From assembly GCA_021396245.1 (NCBI GenBank), contig WNYE01000023.1, positions 62,001-126,000 on the forward strand: a stretch of DNA of 64,000 nucleotides. Direction: 5' to 3'. Both the position numbers and the translations under genes were made by a program. Positions 1-12,147 of this stretch are shown one piece after another; position 1 is the stretch's first letter; each line of letters begins with the position of its first letter. The DNA is from Sporothrix humicola (lineage: Eukaryota > Ascomycota > Sordariomycetes > Ophiostomatales > Ophiostomataceae). Under the pieces are notes generated by a model. The model saw nothing but the letters and a program-made list of their open reading frames with translations. It ran no database searches and was not told the origin of the DNA.

Positions 1-3000
1 TTGGCCACTGCACGGGATCTTGAAGACTTGTCTCATTGTGTGCTCATTAAGGCGGGCAAATCAGGACAGTGGGAAAATATGCATACAAGCATACATAGAT
101 GCACACATATATATGTATAAGCATACTGCGTATGTATGTGTGTATAGATATGAACGTATTCGGCGTGCCGTGTTCTTGAGTGTGCCCCCTTTTCATAGTT
201 TGTTTTTCGAGGGGAGAAACTGGCCTTTTTTTTTAATACCACATGTTAGTTTTTGCTCCTTATCATGATTATCTTTTTTCATACGGAAAAAAACCACGTT
301 GTTGAATACCGTCAAGAAAAATCATAACGAAACAGTTGAACTACACCAGTAAACCAGAGACCAGAATTCAGCAAGAAAAAACAGCCAAAAAAGCCGCCTG
401 GCGTACCGACATAAAGACATCTAAAAAAAATACAGCACACGACATAAACGACATATAGGACACCGGATGAATTATTAAAGTGTAGTACGGCCATATACAT
501 GCTGGTGATAAGGGCACAAAACCGAGATTGGGTATCAAGCTGCTAATAACTGAATTTGTACCTGGGGTCTGAAATGCCACAGATTTGTAATGGAACATGG
601 TACAAGAGACACCAAAGAAGACCATACAAGATTTCATGGGCAGAGTGGCTTTCGATATCCGTCTGAACAACGGCCGAGCCGTGTTTGCTGGTAGTTCGCT
701 CATTGTTGCCCAGGCCTGGCCGGCTACTTATGTCTACATAGACGAAAAACTACCAGCAAGCTTGACAAACCAGCAAAATGCCACCCAGAAGAGTATTTTA
801 TTCTCGCGGGCGTTTACGTCGTATCCCACTAGGAGGCAGGATAAGTAAGGAGCCAGATGCAGGGCTTTCACATTTTAATTGTCTGCCATATGTAGTAGAC
901 TTGTGCGGGTGCGGGTGCTTGTCGTTGGTTGTCCATTCCGAAATGCCACCCACCGTGTACACTTGTTTTTGCCCACTCTGGATGTGCCATCATGGCCGCG
1001 TCTGTTTGCACTGTCTCTCCGACACACACATACACAGATCGATCCAAGACACCCAGGTGGTACACGAGCACTGAAAGCGCGGGCACGAGCCAGCTCGCCG
1101 ACAATAATAAGCGTTCGGTTACCTGTGTGGTGCATCTTCCACAAGAAGTCGTACCTGTGCCGATATGGTCCCGTAGCTGCGAATGGGCGACGGTATTTTC
1201 CACGGCGTAGGTAGGACAGCGACGGGGCCGTGTACCTTGCTATCTACTGCGCAACCCGTACATACAGGGAATGGCGACACAGGACACACGCACATACACC
1301 GTGCATTGCATACCGCCAACCGTGCCGCCGACCCTGCCAGCAATTAGGCCGCCGTCCTTGCTATTCATGCGCAAGGCCACCCAACGGACCATGCTATTCA
1401 CCCCCCCCCCCCCCCTGGTGCGTATTTCTGCCCCGCAGAAAAAAAAGTGATACAGGAGCACTCCGTAAGTCAGGCGGCTCAACCTTCCGAGATACTTCAG
1501 ACGATAGATAGCTCGAAAGCCGTGATCATGGTTGCTCGCTCTTACGAATAGGCACGGCATGAGAAACAGCGATAGATTGGCATTGCGGTTTGGCAGGTGG
1601 CATACGACGTGAGATGCATCTCTGGCTGTTCCTGTACACCGTTCGTGTGCGAGTATTGCCCTTGCACCGCGCGTCTTATTGGGTGAGCCAAGCGGGACTT
1701 TCCTGTGGCTTGCAGCGGACCGCGATGAGCCAGAAGTCGGCTTCAGGCGTGCGTGTGTATCGAAGTGGAAGACATTGTGTGTTCCGTGACGACGCGAGGA
1801 CCATGGCCGTGAGAGGAGAGGTGGTGCAGGTTGGCGCAGGACCACGAGCATACGATGCATGTGGTTCGGATTGCAGACAGAGGATGCACTTTCTCCGTAC
1901 GTTGGCAGCGATATTCGTGCCACTGTTCCGTATTTCCCGACGTATTATTTGCCCTCCGTTGCCTTCTTTCCTCCCTCTCTCTTTTGCTCTTCGCTCCTTC
2001 CCTCAAGTTCTCGAACATCTTTAATCCTCACAATTGTGACATGTTGTACGACGTAACCAACCGTGTATTTCTTTAGCGTACCGGTTATTGGGCCGCTAGC
2101 CCTTCTAGGCTAGAGGCGTAATGGGGTGAGACTATTACAGGGCAATGAGCGTGGAGGAGGGGCTTGGGGATTTTAGATCATCGTTTTGACCTCAGAGCCT
2201 CGAGGGCCTCGAGTGCAGTCCAGGGGCGAAACATACATATAAGAGAAAAGGTGAGGGAATCGAGAGAAGGCGCGAACAACTGGGGAGACGACAGGGGATG
2301 GGCACACGAAGAAGGAGGAAAAGAACACACGTGCACCCATGCCGCGCGAAGGACGGAAAAGGGGGACACAATGCAACCTTCAGTGAAGATGGGAGGGAAA
2401 GAGCAGCCAGGCGGCTGGCTACATGGGAACATGGGAACATGGGATGGGGGTGGCCGAGGAAGGAGCGAGGGGCTGTGAGAACAGACCTCTGGCCTTCGCA
2501 TTTGCGGAGGGAGTGGGCAAAAAAAAAAACCTTGCTGCAACAATTTGGCCTTGTCCTTTCCAGTTCTGGCGTTCTTGCATGGCTTCTTTGTCAACCCCCC
2601 GGGGCTGGGCTGAGCACGAAGTTTCCCCATGGTCGAATCTGATTAGGAAAGAGGCAAGGACAGGCCGCTTATGTTGTAGCCCATTGATCGTGATATTTTC
2701 GCCCGTGAGACTTATCTGAACCGTAGGCTGTAGAAACGCATTTCGGCCTAGCCAAGCCCATCTATGCCTTTGTTCCCCTCAAAACTGTTGGCCGCTAATA
2801 TCATCTTGGTAGCATGAACTTTACACGAGACCTGTATGTTGAATGTCTCCTACGAAGGGAGTTGGCTCACTCCCCCTGTTGCTTGGTCGGGTCAGGCCTG
2901 GCCTGGCCAAACCAACTCAGGTATGATGGCCCACCGCTTAGTTTTCTAGTCTTCCGGCTTTGCCATACCCGTACTGGCCCTGCAAAACAAGCCGATTCGT

Positions 3001-3276
3001 ATTACGGATCAGTGCTTTTGCCTTTTAATTCTACACTTGTTCCTTCCTTCTCTTGCATTTCAGCACCCACTCCTTCCTTCCTTCTCCTCACCTTGAAGAC
3101 CCAACTTGAACCAACACTCGGACTGCCTTTTCTACTGCCCGACTCGTCAAATAGTCCTGGCGACAACACGTTTACTTCCACTCGTCACTTGCGACAGCCA
3201 TCGCGACCTTGCATCCCTGGATCTCTGACTTTCTTTGCCTTCCAATCCGGCTCTCACGTTTTTCATTGCCGTGGCC
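1..3276. other. gene-free left edge and bZIP upstream region
   Basis: No open frame here has protein-like composition, a credible start or splice-linked exons; the longest (1240-1923, minus) is low-complexity and unconvincing. It holds an alternating AT-rich stretch near 85-150, a run of 15 C at 1401-1415, a purine-rich block at about 2240-2480 and a C/T-rich leader at about 3040-3270 that is probably the promoter and 5' UTR of the bZIP gene. The left edge may carry the flank of a gene outside the window. Confidence 0.6.
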
Positions 3277-4886
3277 ATGGACTACACGCACCAATTTTTT
3301 GCGGGCGCCCCCCAGCCCTTCCAGCAACAATTCATCGGCATTCCCCCGCTCACCCCGTCGCACTCCAATTCCGCAACTTCCGACGAATACACCACGACAT
3401 CGCCGCCGGTGAGTGTTCTTGCGTTATCCTTCACAGCTGCTTTTGCCTCATCCACGCTTTTGCCCGCTCGAAACGAAGAAGGGGCAGGAGCAGCCTTTTA
3501 TACTCTAGCCCTCACTTGCCGTAATACTTAGTCCAAGTACCCACCTACTGAGGTCTGAGTTGCTTTCCAAGTGCTTTGAAAGCGCTTTGCAATCAATCCA
3601 CATCGTCACCTACTTACGCTGCATCGCCAGTGATGGGTGGGCCATGGCCAATACATGCCCAGAGAGATACCGGCTCGTGGAAGTCTGCAGCCGGACGTGG
3701 TTATACGACCTTTTTGTCCCTTTCCCGGGCCAATATTCTTGGTTCTCCTTGTTATGACAAATCGCTTGCTCTTTTCCCCTGCTGCAGACATAGTCTATCA
3801 GCACTTCTGCTCCGGTGTTGTTGTTTGTATACTTACTTTTATTGTGTCTCCTGGAATACAGGAAGGTTACCACGAATTCGCCAATGAACACTTCCCTTCT
3901 TTCGACAACTATGGCGTCCAATTTGCACCTCAACAGCCCATATTTCCTGGCCCACCGACGCCGCCGGGGCAGCAGATGTCGCTAGGCGCCGCCCATCCCG
4001 GCCAACAACAGCCTCAACAGCAGCAGCAGCAGCAACACGTTCCAGTGACCTCCGTGCCCGCTGCAGTCGTCCCATTAGCACCCACTTCGGCCATGGTTAT
4101 CGACCAAGACATAATGCCGACAACCAAACCTGACCCGGGCATGACCGATGACACCCAGCAGCAACAGCAAGATCAAAGCCGGAGGGGTGGTTCCAACTCT
4201 GATGATGATGAGATGACGCCGGCACAATCACGGCGCAAGGCTCAGAATCGGGCTGCGTATGTATACTGCCTTTTTCTAAGGCGGAGAGCGGTGGGCTATC
4301 GCTGTCGCTGTTGAGACACTATGCTGACCTTTTTACGAATGCTAGACAACGTGCGTTCCGTGAACGAAAGGAGCGCCATGTCAAGGACCTCGAAGCCAAG
4401 CTTGCGAACCTAGAAGCCTCACAGCACAAGACAGCGTCTGAAAACGAGAAGTTGAAGAGGGACCTACAAAAGGTCAGCACAGAAAACGAGATTCTACGCG
4501 CAACCTCTTCATTGCAGGCAGCTGCAGCGGCTGCCGGTGCGTCGCCCGGCAGTGACGGCATGGGTGGGCCAGTTATGACGACCGGCCCAATGACATACAA
4601 CCCGACCGATTTTTACACCGACCTCTTATCAAACCATGACATTAAGACGCCAAGCCATCGCATTGCGACATCTGATGCTGGTGAGCGTCTTCTGGGTGCT
4701 GGTGCGACGTGGGATCTGATTATCGGCCATGAGTCTTTCAAGCGCGGCTTGATTGACGTGGCTGATATCAGCAATCGTCTCAAGACACAGGCCAAGTGTG
4801 ACGGGCAAGGTCCCGTATTCGAAGAGCGCGCTATTTTGAACGCCATAGAGCAGAGTGTCGGAAGTGGCAGCGACTCTCTTCTATGA
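3277..4886 (+). CDS. Yap-family (AP-1-like) bZIP transcription factor, 355 aa
   Basis: A nuclear DNA-binding regulator. Three exons join in frame: 3277-3408, 3862-4256 and 4346-4886 (introns 453 and 89 nt). The basic region SRRKAQNRAAQRAFRERKER lies at about residues 167-186, followed by a leucine zipper to about 235; the N-x2-A-Q-x2-F-R pattern with Gln is typical of the fungal Yap group. Upstream are a Pro/Gln-rich stretch with poly-Gln at about residues 83-90 and an acidic Ser/Asp segment. The conserved fungal C-terminal block (about 290-355) contains the only cysteine, so the paired Cys-rich redox domains of Yap1/Pap1 are absent; a different Yap-like paralogue is more likely. The start was chosen because exon 1 ends at SPP and joins EGYHEF, as in related proteins. 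The first intron is unusually long and a small extra exon cannot be excluded. Confidence 0.87.
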
Positions 4887-5661
4887 CGAGGGAGGCGGTG
4901 TGGTGCATAGACAGGACTGAAACGAGAAAACGGAGTTTGGGTACTTTGGAGGGGCCATGATATATTATTGGGTTTGGCATATGATTTGGACTTTTTATTT
5001 ATTGATTTGTTTTCAAACGTGGGATTCTTTCTTCTTGTTTTTATTTTTTATTTTTTAAATCTTGTTTGTTGCCTTCACTCCACCCACCTCTTACCGCATC
5101 TGTTGTCGTTTGCAGCCATTTGTATTTGCTCGTCATGCCTGTTCTTGTTGCGTTTTTGTCAATTGCCAGAGTGTGCTGTGGCCACGAGGCAAGGAACGCT
5201 GACGATGAACATAATAGAAAATGGGGTTGATACGACCAGGTTGTCACAAGGCTGGGATAGAGTGTGCTTTCAGTCATTTTATGGCTGCTGTACTTCAGTT
5301 TCAGCTTTTTGTTTATTTCGAATAACACAATACAAATTGTAACACTAATAAAGCCAGATGTGCTGCTTCGGAAAACAGAAATATCAAGAAGCGGATTTGG
5401 GCCCATGAATGTCGTTCAGACTCCCATAATATTATAGGCCCGTCGTGAAAATGCCAACGCCAAAAACGGTAAGAAGGATAATGAGATAAAAGATGTAAAG
5501 GACAACTGCATTATAAGGATATAGCTATTAGACCTACACGTAAAAGAGAAGAGTAGGATGATGATGATAAACCAAAAAAGTAGCCCCGCCGAAAACCCGT
5601 GAATAACGCGCCAAACCTAATTCCTCTTCTGCACCGACCACGATCCCGGAGCGATGTATGT
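4887..5661. other. convergent 3' region, bZIP / phosphotransferase
   Basis: T-rich sequence after the bZIP stop (about 4970-5070) followed by mixed sequence up to the stop of the minus-strand phosphotransferase gene. No ORF with protein-like features; presumably the two 3' UTRs. Confidence 0.6.
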
Positions 5662-7198
5662 TCATGAAGACTGGCCATTGCCTCCGGTTGTATGGCCGTT
5701 TTTAGCACTGTTGACTGCCTTTTTAGACGCCCCATCCTCCACGTGCGGGTGCTTGATTGTCAGGCACCAGATATCCAGATAGTCGCAGATGGTGACGATG
5801 ACATCAACGACGAAAGAGCCATACACACCCACGGCCATACCGAGCATGCAGAACATGTATGCGACCTGGTAGACGCCGTCGCCAAGAGCACTGGGCCAGC
5901 CAAGTCTGAAGTACGAAGGCGGCTCGCTGCCACCAAAGAGAAGTGATGCGACAGTTGGCTCGAGACGCTGCAATACTGGGCCCAGAGAATCGACAACGCC
6001 CCAAGCGACGGGGAGAACCATGACGTTGTAGTAAGGGAAGGGCAGGTGTGACACATGGGCGGTAATCATCTGGCCCACAGAGTAGGCATTGATGAGGCCG
6101 ACGAAGAACACGAATGGGACTAGGTGCGAATGCAGGATTTCGGGCTGCAGCACCAGATACGCCACAACGAGGCTCCAAGTGATGGCGAACGGAAGGAGGC
6201 CGAGGAAGGGATGGTTGTCACGATTGTCATCCTTGTCAATCTTGGCCGTTCCATTGGCTTTTGCCTCCTTTCGCTCCTTGCGCCACACGCGCAGCACAGT
6301 ACGGGCGGACTCGGCCGTGTTGTATACCATCACGATCGATCCCTGCACCATGTACCAGCCAGTGAAGGACAGATCCTGCAGCGGGGACGGAAGGAGGTTG
6401 ATAATGTTGGCCGGCACGCCAAGCGTGGCCAGCATAGGCTGTTGCCAAAACGAGGCGCCGCCAAAATAACCAGTCAAGGTGTAGACCAGGATAAGAATCA
6501 GGACGCCCTCAACAGGGCCGTTGACGATTCCAAGCGTGAGCGTATGGGTGTGGTATTCTTCCCACGTCTGAACGTAAAAAGTCATGAGGGCTAGAAGGGT
6601 TAGATGGAGGATGTAAACGCAGCTAAACCTCTGTTTCTTCAGTATGATACTTACAAGCAAAGAGCGTTGCGACGGTCTTCCAGCCCTGACCCATGTTCTG
6701 GGAGGCGGCAAAAATCAGGACCTCAAGGGAGGTATTGAGAGCGTCCACGCCGTGGTCAAAGAGCTCGCCAAGTGGGCTGCTCTGGCGCGTGCGACGGCTG
6801 CATTTTGTTATATATTAGCACGGTCGTACTCTCCATAGGCTCACAACAAAGGGTCTGGCCAATGTGCTCTCGTTGCAAGAGTTGACTTACGCCTGCGCGC
6901 CATCGACGGCGTCAAAAGTCTGGTACAGGAACAGACCGACAGCCCAACTGTAGTACACCCACGACGGGCAGTCCTGGTCGAGTGTTGGGTTGTACCACAG
7001 CAGAGTGAGGAGGTTCGCAACGACAAACATAAAGCCGGAGAGCGTGATGAGATTCGGTGCCATGCCCATCGGGAAGCATGGCAGCACGATGTTGTTGTAG
7101 AAGGGCTTCAGGATGTACTTTGACGTTAAGCTGTGGTCGACACCAGAGTACTTGTAAAGCTTGAGCCCCGCAAGGGACTCCTGCCGTAGGTACACCAT
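5662..7198 (-). CDS. CPT1/EPT1: choline/ethanolamine phosphotransferase (CDP-alcohol phosphotransferase family), 459 aa
   Basis: Catalyses the last step of the Kennedy pathway: transfer of phosphocholine or phosphoethanolamine from the CDP-alcohol to diacylglycerol, in ER/Golgi membranes. Three exons close in frame: 7198-6891, 6797-6655 and 6590-5662. The family signature D-G-x2-A-R-x8-G-x3-D-x3-D is complete at residues 99-121 (D99, G100, A103, R104, G113, D117, D121) but is only restored when intron 1, which splits the codon of A103, is removed. Multiple hydrophobic helices follow, and the length matches the fungal and animal dual-specificity enzymes. The N-terminus (MVYLRQESLAGLKLYKY) is family-like, supporting the start. 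Sequence alone does not decide between choline and ethanolamine preference. Confidence 0.93.
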
Positions 7199-8508
7199 CG
7201 CGTCAGGGGAATGTGGACGGCCCGTGAGACTTGCGCGTTGGTGGCGAAGCTATGATGTTGGCTGGTCTGTGAAGAATAAGAGTCCGCCCGAAAAGGGATT
7301 TGTAGAAATAGAAGCACAGAAGAAATAGAGGCGATAAGCTCGCAGTGCGATAGTGCCTGTCTGGAGGACCGAGAACCGTTATGGCCAACGAGCTAACAAA
7401 GCTTAGGATGAAGAAGGATGTCGGGCTTTAGGCGATGCTTGGGAGATTTGGAGATTGATGCCGACGCCCAGAGAGCTTGAGCAGAGCGTGGAGTAAAAGT
7501 GCAGAAAACAGGGAGAGCAAAAATCAACAAAGCGATGTGGGGGAAGGACAGAGGATTCGTCCTAAGTTTTATCGTGAATTATACACAAAATGGGAAAGGA
7601 GCGAGGGCAGTATAACGTTTAAGAGGGCAAAACTGCATCATGCATGCAGGAAAGAGCGGTTTGGTCGGAAAAGGGGACAAAAAAATTGGCCTGCATTGCA
7701 CTTGCCCTCAAAATTTTGTGAAGTTACTGCGTGTGGGTCGCACGTATCACTAAAAAATTGTCCCTGCTAAGTGAGCGGTCTTGGCGAATTTTCGTGTCCT
7801 CTCCAGCCCTTTTTTGCACTGTCCCAGGCCTTGTTCCGCCCTGTTTGTTATTTTCGGTACGTCATTGAGGGAGGCCCACTTTTGTTGGACACCCCTTTCA
7901 AGACACTCACACACCCAGACACCTTTCGACCCGAATGGCTCATTCGCGACCGTGACTGTGCCGATGATCATGCGGACAGTCTGGGCGGATACAGCGTATG
8001 TGCGATAGAATGTGTTAACTTCTTATATAAAATTATGAAAACAATTCTTGAAGAAATTCCCATGTTCAGTTGTGATTGCTGGGAAGTGAATGGTATTATC
8101 TCATGTTAGTGCTGCTTCGTTAAATGGTCACATGATCCACAGCCATCTGTTCAGTGCGCATTGTAATTAAACAAGATTCTAGGACAATATCTAGCTCGCA
8201 TGTCCAAGTTCGCATAAGAGAGCCTGGCTGGCTATGGCAGCCTGCTCACTCGTTGCGATACACTGGCTCTGGACAGATGAATGCAGGTTTTCAAATTTTC
8301 GTGATTGTTTTTTGTTATTTAAGAAAAAAAAGCACTTTAAAGGTAATGGCCACCGAGAAGACGCCGCATACCCTCTCCTTCGCAATTTTTTAAACCCAAT
8401 TGTCCGTACAAAGACGTCAATGCAAAGCAGTTTGATTTTATTCGCTCGGAGTATCCTCCTGGCCCTCCCTGGGCCGCTATGCTACCACCCGCCCTGTCGA
8501 CTGGCCTT
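7199..8508. other. intergenic, upstream of phosphotransferase / downstream of RPL24
   Basis: About 1.3 kb without a supported gene. The part next to 7198 should hold the phosphotransferase promoter and 5' UTR; 8130-8500 is probably the 3' flank of RPL24. No repeat or RNA gene recognised. Confidence 0.55.
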
Positions 8509-9613
8509 CTAACGGGTGTTAGCGGCCACCCGCACCTGCGCACCCTTGCTGCCCTGCTTGCTCTGGATGCTGCGCTGGGCCTGGCCCTTGGCGGCAGCAG
8601 ATGCCTTCTTGGCCTTCTCGGCCTTCTTGATCTTCTCGGCCTCGGCCTTCTTGGACTTGATGTCCGACAGGTGGGCAGCACGCTGGGCAGCACGGGCCTC
8701 GGGGCGCATGGACCGGCGCTCCTTGATCACATCGAGAGAGGCACCGACGATGGCACGCTGAGACTTGACTGTCCGGCGGGAGCGCTTCTTGGCAACCTCC
8801 TGTAGGGCTGTTAGTCATCCGCTGTTGTTGATATCGAAAAGCTTATATCGATTGGGCCGATCTGATGCTGTGGCGGTCCTCCAATCTTGCTGCATTGCCA
8901 TCCGTCCATCCTCTTGCCTGATCAGGCGCCTCGCTCAAAAAAGAAAGTCGAGGTGCTGGAAGAGAACAGTGTCGCAGAACCAGAGAATCGCAGTCGCGGA
9001 ATCGGACCATGTTCGACGTTCGGGGAGCTAGCTGAATCTTACCTCAGAGATACCCTTGCGGTGCTGGCGACGGAACAGAACAGTCCAGGAGATACGGCGG
9101 GGGTTCTTGCGCTGCAGGAACAGAGACTCGGACTTGCCGTTCTGGAAACGGAAGATCTTGCTGTCGCCGCGGACGAAGAGCTTACCCTATAATGAGGGGA
9201 AAAATAACCAGTCAGTATAACCATTTGATACTTGTCGTTGACACTCCTGCATTAACCCCTTCTCTATCCCAAGCCCTAAGCTGCATCGCGACGGTCTTCT
9301 ACCCTCGCATGGTTGCCGGTTTCCCATCAAAATTTCTGCCAAAAGTTTCCGAAGAGTATGTGCATTTCGATCACTCGATCATGTCGCATTCGGAGAGCGA
9401 TACAACGAGGGCACAATTGCAGTCGTTCGCGGTTGTCTTTTGCCATCATTTGTCGTTGTTTCCGCCGTTTTTCGAAGTCGTCGACACCATCGTATTTTGT
9501 TCTTCCACCACACGTTTCTCCCTTCACCAGCGCCTCTTCGTTGTGCCGAAGAAGTCACGTACCTTGCCGGGGTAAATCTTCTGGCCCGAAAACGTATCGT
9601 CGTAGATTCTCAT
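8509..9613 (-). CDS. RPL24: 60S ribosomal protein L24 (eL24), 161 aa
   Basis: Structural protein of the large cytosolic ribosomal subunit. Three phase-0 exons: 9613-9563 (17 codons), 9186-9043 (48 codons) and 8799-8509. They encode the near-invariant fungal eL24: MRIYDDTFSGQKIYPGK, then the KLFVRGDSKIFRFQNGKSE core, then EVAKKRSRRTVKSQRAIVGA and a Lys/Ala-rich tail. Introns are 376 and 243 nt, long for this locus but common in fungal ribosomal protein genes. The start is fixed by the conserved N-terminus. The gene is head to head with TAD1, with 544 bp between the two start codons. Confidence 0.97.
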
Positions 9614-10157
9614 TTTGGCGATTTGTCGAGGTTGTCGGTGATCGTTGTGGTTGCTGGAGATGCGATAGATTTGGACGGGGAGACGAAAATTCGTCTAGTG
9701 ATGGAAAATTGACTAGTTTTGGGAATTGGACAAAAATTGTTGTGCGTTCTTGACCCCACATTTGTGGTATGATTGGTCAGAAAGGGCCAAATAAATGGGA
9801 CTCATCGCCCAGGTCTACTTGAGTCACGTGTGGTTATATAATGCCGTAATAATGGCTCCGTCTTTGGCTCTGCCAGCTATTAGCATGTTGATAGCCCCTG
9901 TAATTGCACTAAAAGCACAATGAGCCACGGGGGATTGCTCCATGGTTTTCCATCCGGGCATGGGAACGTCATATTACGGACCAACCACCTTGATGATGCA
10001 GAAAGATAACAGCTGAACGACAGCTTTTAGCAAAAACGTCCTCATTTGCTCTCTTCATTCCAATGTCGAAAATCTCACAAATTACTGACCTACTGTCTAG
10101 GCCACGAGATCAATGAAGACCGACTAATAAGTCAAGGCCTGGCGACTTCCGCACAAA
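9614..10157. promoter_or_regulatory. shared divergent promoter, RPL24 / TAD1
   Basis: A 544-bp interval between two outward-facing genes. It contains an inverted CCAAT box (ATTGG, 9772-9776), an E-box-like CACGTG (9825-9830) and a TATATAA (9835-9841), the last two only 4 bp apart. CACGTG is the known core site of Cbf1-type bHLH factors. Use of these elements here, and by which gene, is inference. Confidence 0.5.
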
Positions 10158-11722
10158 ATGGACAAAGCCGATGACATTGCCAAAGTTGTTCTTGATGAGT
10201 TCGACCAGCTTCCTGCTAACAGGAAACCTGCAGTTCGATCAAATGGAATCCGTGAATGGGTGCCGCTGAGCGGAATTGTGGCTGAGTGTACGTGTCAGCT
10301 GTCGATTTAACGTTTTTCTCCCACCGAAAAACCACCAAATAGACAGCCTCTAACGAAGTTGATTTGTTTATTCATGAGTAGTGGAAGATGGTGAACTGGT
10401 GTGTGTCGCTCTCGCGTGAGTCTTCCTTCTGGTAGTATTCCAAGCGAAGAAGGAAATAAATGGCAGCTGGTATTGACGACGACGACAAAAACCCAGAACT
10501 GGCATGAAATGTCTGCCCGTTTCAAAGCTATCGCGGTCAAAGGGTGTTGGCATCCATGATTGGCACGCAGAGGTTCTTGCGATACGAGCCTTTAATAGGT
10601 TTGTCCTGCAGGAGTGCCGTGACGTTTTGCTCCACGGCAACGAGTCTCCTTTTGTGCAGTTTCGAAGTACGGATGGGGCAACGACCAAGAGCAACGAAAA
10701 GAACACCGAAGACACTGATAGTCCATGGGGTGGCCAGCCGTTTGAATGGGTAAACGGCGTATCTCTGCACATGTATTGCTCGGAAGCCCCCTGTAAGACC
10801 CTACGGCCTATGGAAGAGAACGCGGAGGGAGGAAGACACAGAGAGAAGTCCTTTTGAAGTTTGCTAACACGGGTCAGGTGGCGATGCCAGCATGGAACTG
10901 ACAATGGCTGCCCAAGACGATGCTTCCCCATGGGACACAGTAACAGCGCCTGCGGAAGAGGAACCAGGAAGCACGGCACTGCTGTCAGGCCGCGGGTACT
11001 TTTCGCGACTGGGAACAGTACGGCGAAAGCCAGGCCGCGCAGATGCCCCGCCGACGCTGTCCAAGTCGTGCTCAGACAAACTGGCTTTGCGCCAATGCAC
11101 AACGTTGCTGAGTGGGCTAGCATCGCTGCTCATTGCGCCCGGCACCGGGCTATGCCTTCGCTCCATTGTCCTGCCGGTATCGCAATACTCAGAGACAGGC
11201 TGTCGGCGATCTTTTTCTGCCGGGACTGACATTGGTCGACTCACTCCGGTGAAAGATCGTACCTGGGCAGGCGGGTATGCTTTTGTGCCGTTTACCGTAC
11301 AAACGACCAATCTTGAGTTCGCATATTCAAAGCGAAGCCCCTTGATGGCGTCGTCAAAGCATGCAAGCAGCAACATTTCGGTAGTGTGGACACTCAATGG
11401 CATCAACGAATGCCTAGTCAATGGCGTTCTTCGAGGCCGCAAGGCTTTTGACCCTATAGGTGCCAGTGCTGTCTCTCGGCGCCAAATGTGGAAGCTGGCA
11501 CAGCAAGTGGCTATGAGGCTTCCGGGAAACACTGGAGGACGCGGGGAAACAATTGAGGCCAACTCTCTCCAGAAGCTGTTTAACGAACCAACCTACGATG
11601 CCGTCAAGGGTAGCTCTTTTCTTGTCTCTCGAGAAGCGGTCAAGGAGGATGTCAAGACTGTAGCCTTGCGAGGCTGGACTAAGAATGAGAGTGACGGAGA
11701 TTGGGGTTTAGACACAATATGA
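10158..11722 (+). CDS. TAD1: tRNA-specific adenosine deaminase 1 (Tad1/ADAT1), 434 aa
   Basis: Deaminates adenosine 37 of tRNA-Ala to inosine (family knowledge). Four exons join in frame: 10158-10287, 10382-10415, 10497-10792 and 10878-11722. Zinc and catalytic residues of the A-deaminase (ADAR/Tad1) fold are all present: H78 and E80 in HDWHAEVLAIRAF, C154 in the PCGD motif, and C218 in KSCSDK. The Cys154 codon is split by intron 3, so the motif appears only after splicing. The 34-nt second exon encodes LEDGELVCVALA, needed to match the family. The C-terminal half carries the usual SVLW-like (SVVWTLNG) segment. The upstream neighbour is RPL24 on the opposite strand; the downstream neighbour, NAC-beta, converges. 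Confidence 0.93.
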
Positions 11723-12147
11723 GACACCCCTACGATAACCGACTAGACACTCGCATACGAAGCATACCATTGTATGGCGAATGGTATATAGTTGCAAACA
11801 AGACATGGCATTGGCGACAAAATGGAAATGTAATGAAGGCGGAGTTAGATGGAAAAAAATCCAACCAAACATATCCCAAGAAGAATTGAGATATCCAGGT
11901 GATCGTGGTTGTGTAAATAAACAGGAGGATGAAATGAAAAGATGCGACTGCGGCTTCTTTATATTTCGTCGCCCTGGCGGGTAGTGTTTATGTTTATAAT
12001 TTTTTTTTTTTGCTTTCCCTTTTTGCCATACAGACACGTCTAGTATTGCCCGTAGTTCAACCACTCGGGGTTACTTTTAATATCTTATAAATAATTTGCA
12101 CTTCCCCTAACGACGCTGCTGAAGTTTTTATTCCGAACACCTATATT
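11723..12147. other. convergent 3' region, TAD1 / NAC-beta
   Basis: A 425-bp AT-rich spacer with a T run at 12000-12010. No ORF of note; expected to hold both 3' UTRs. Confidence 0.6.
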
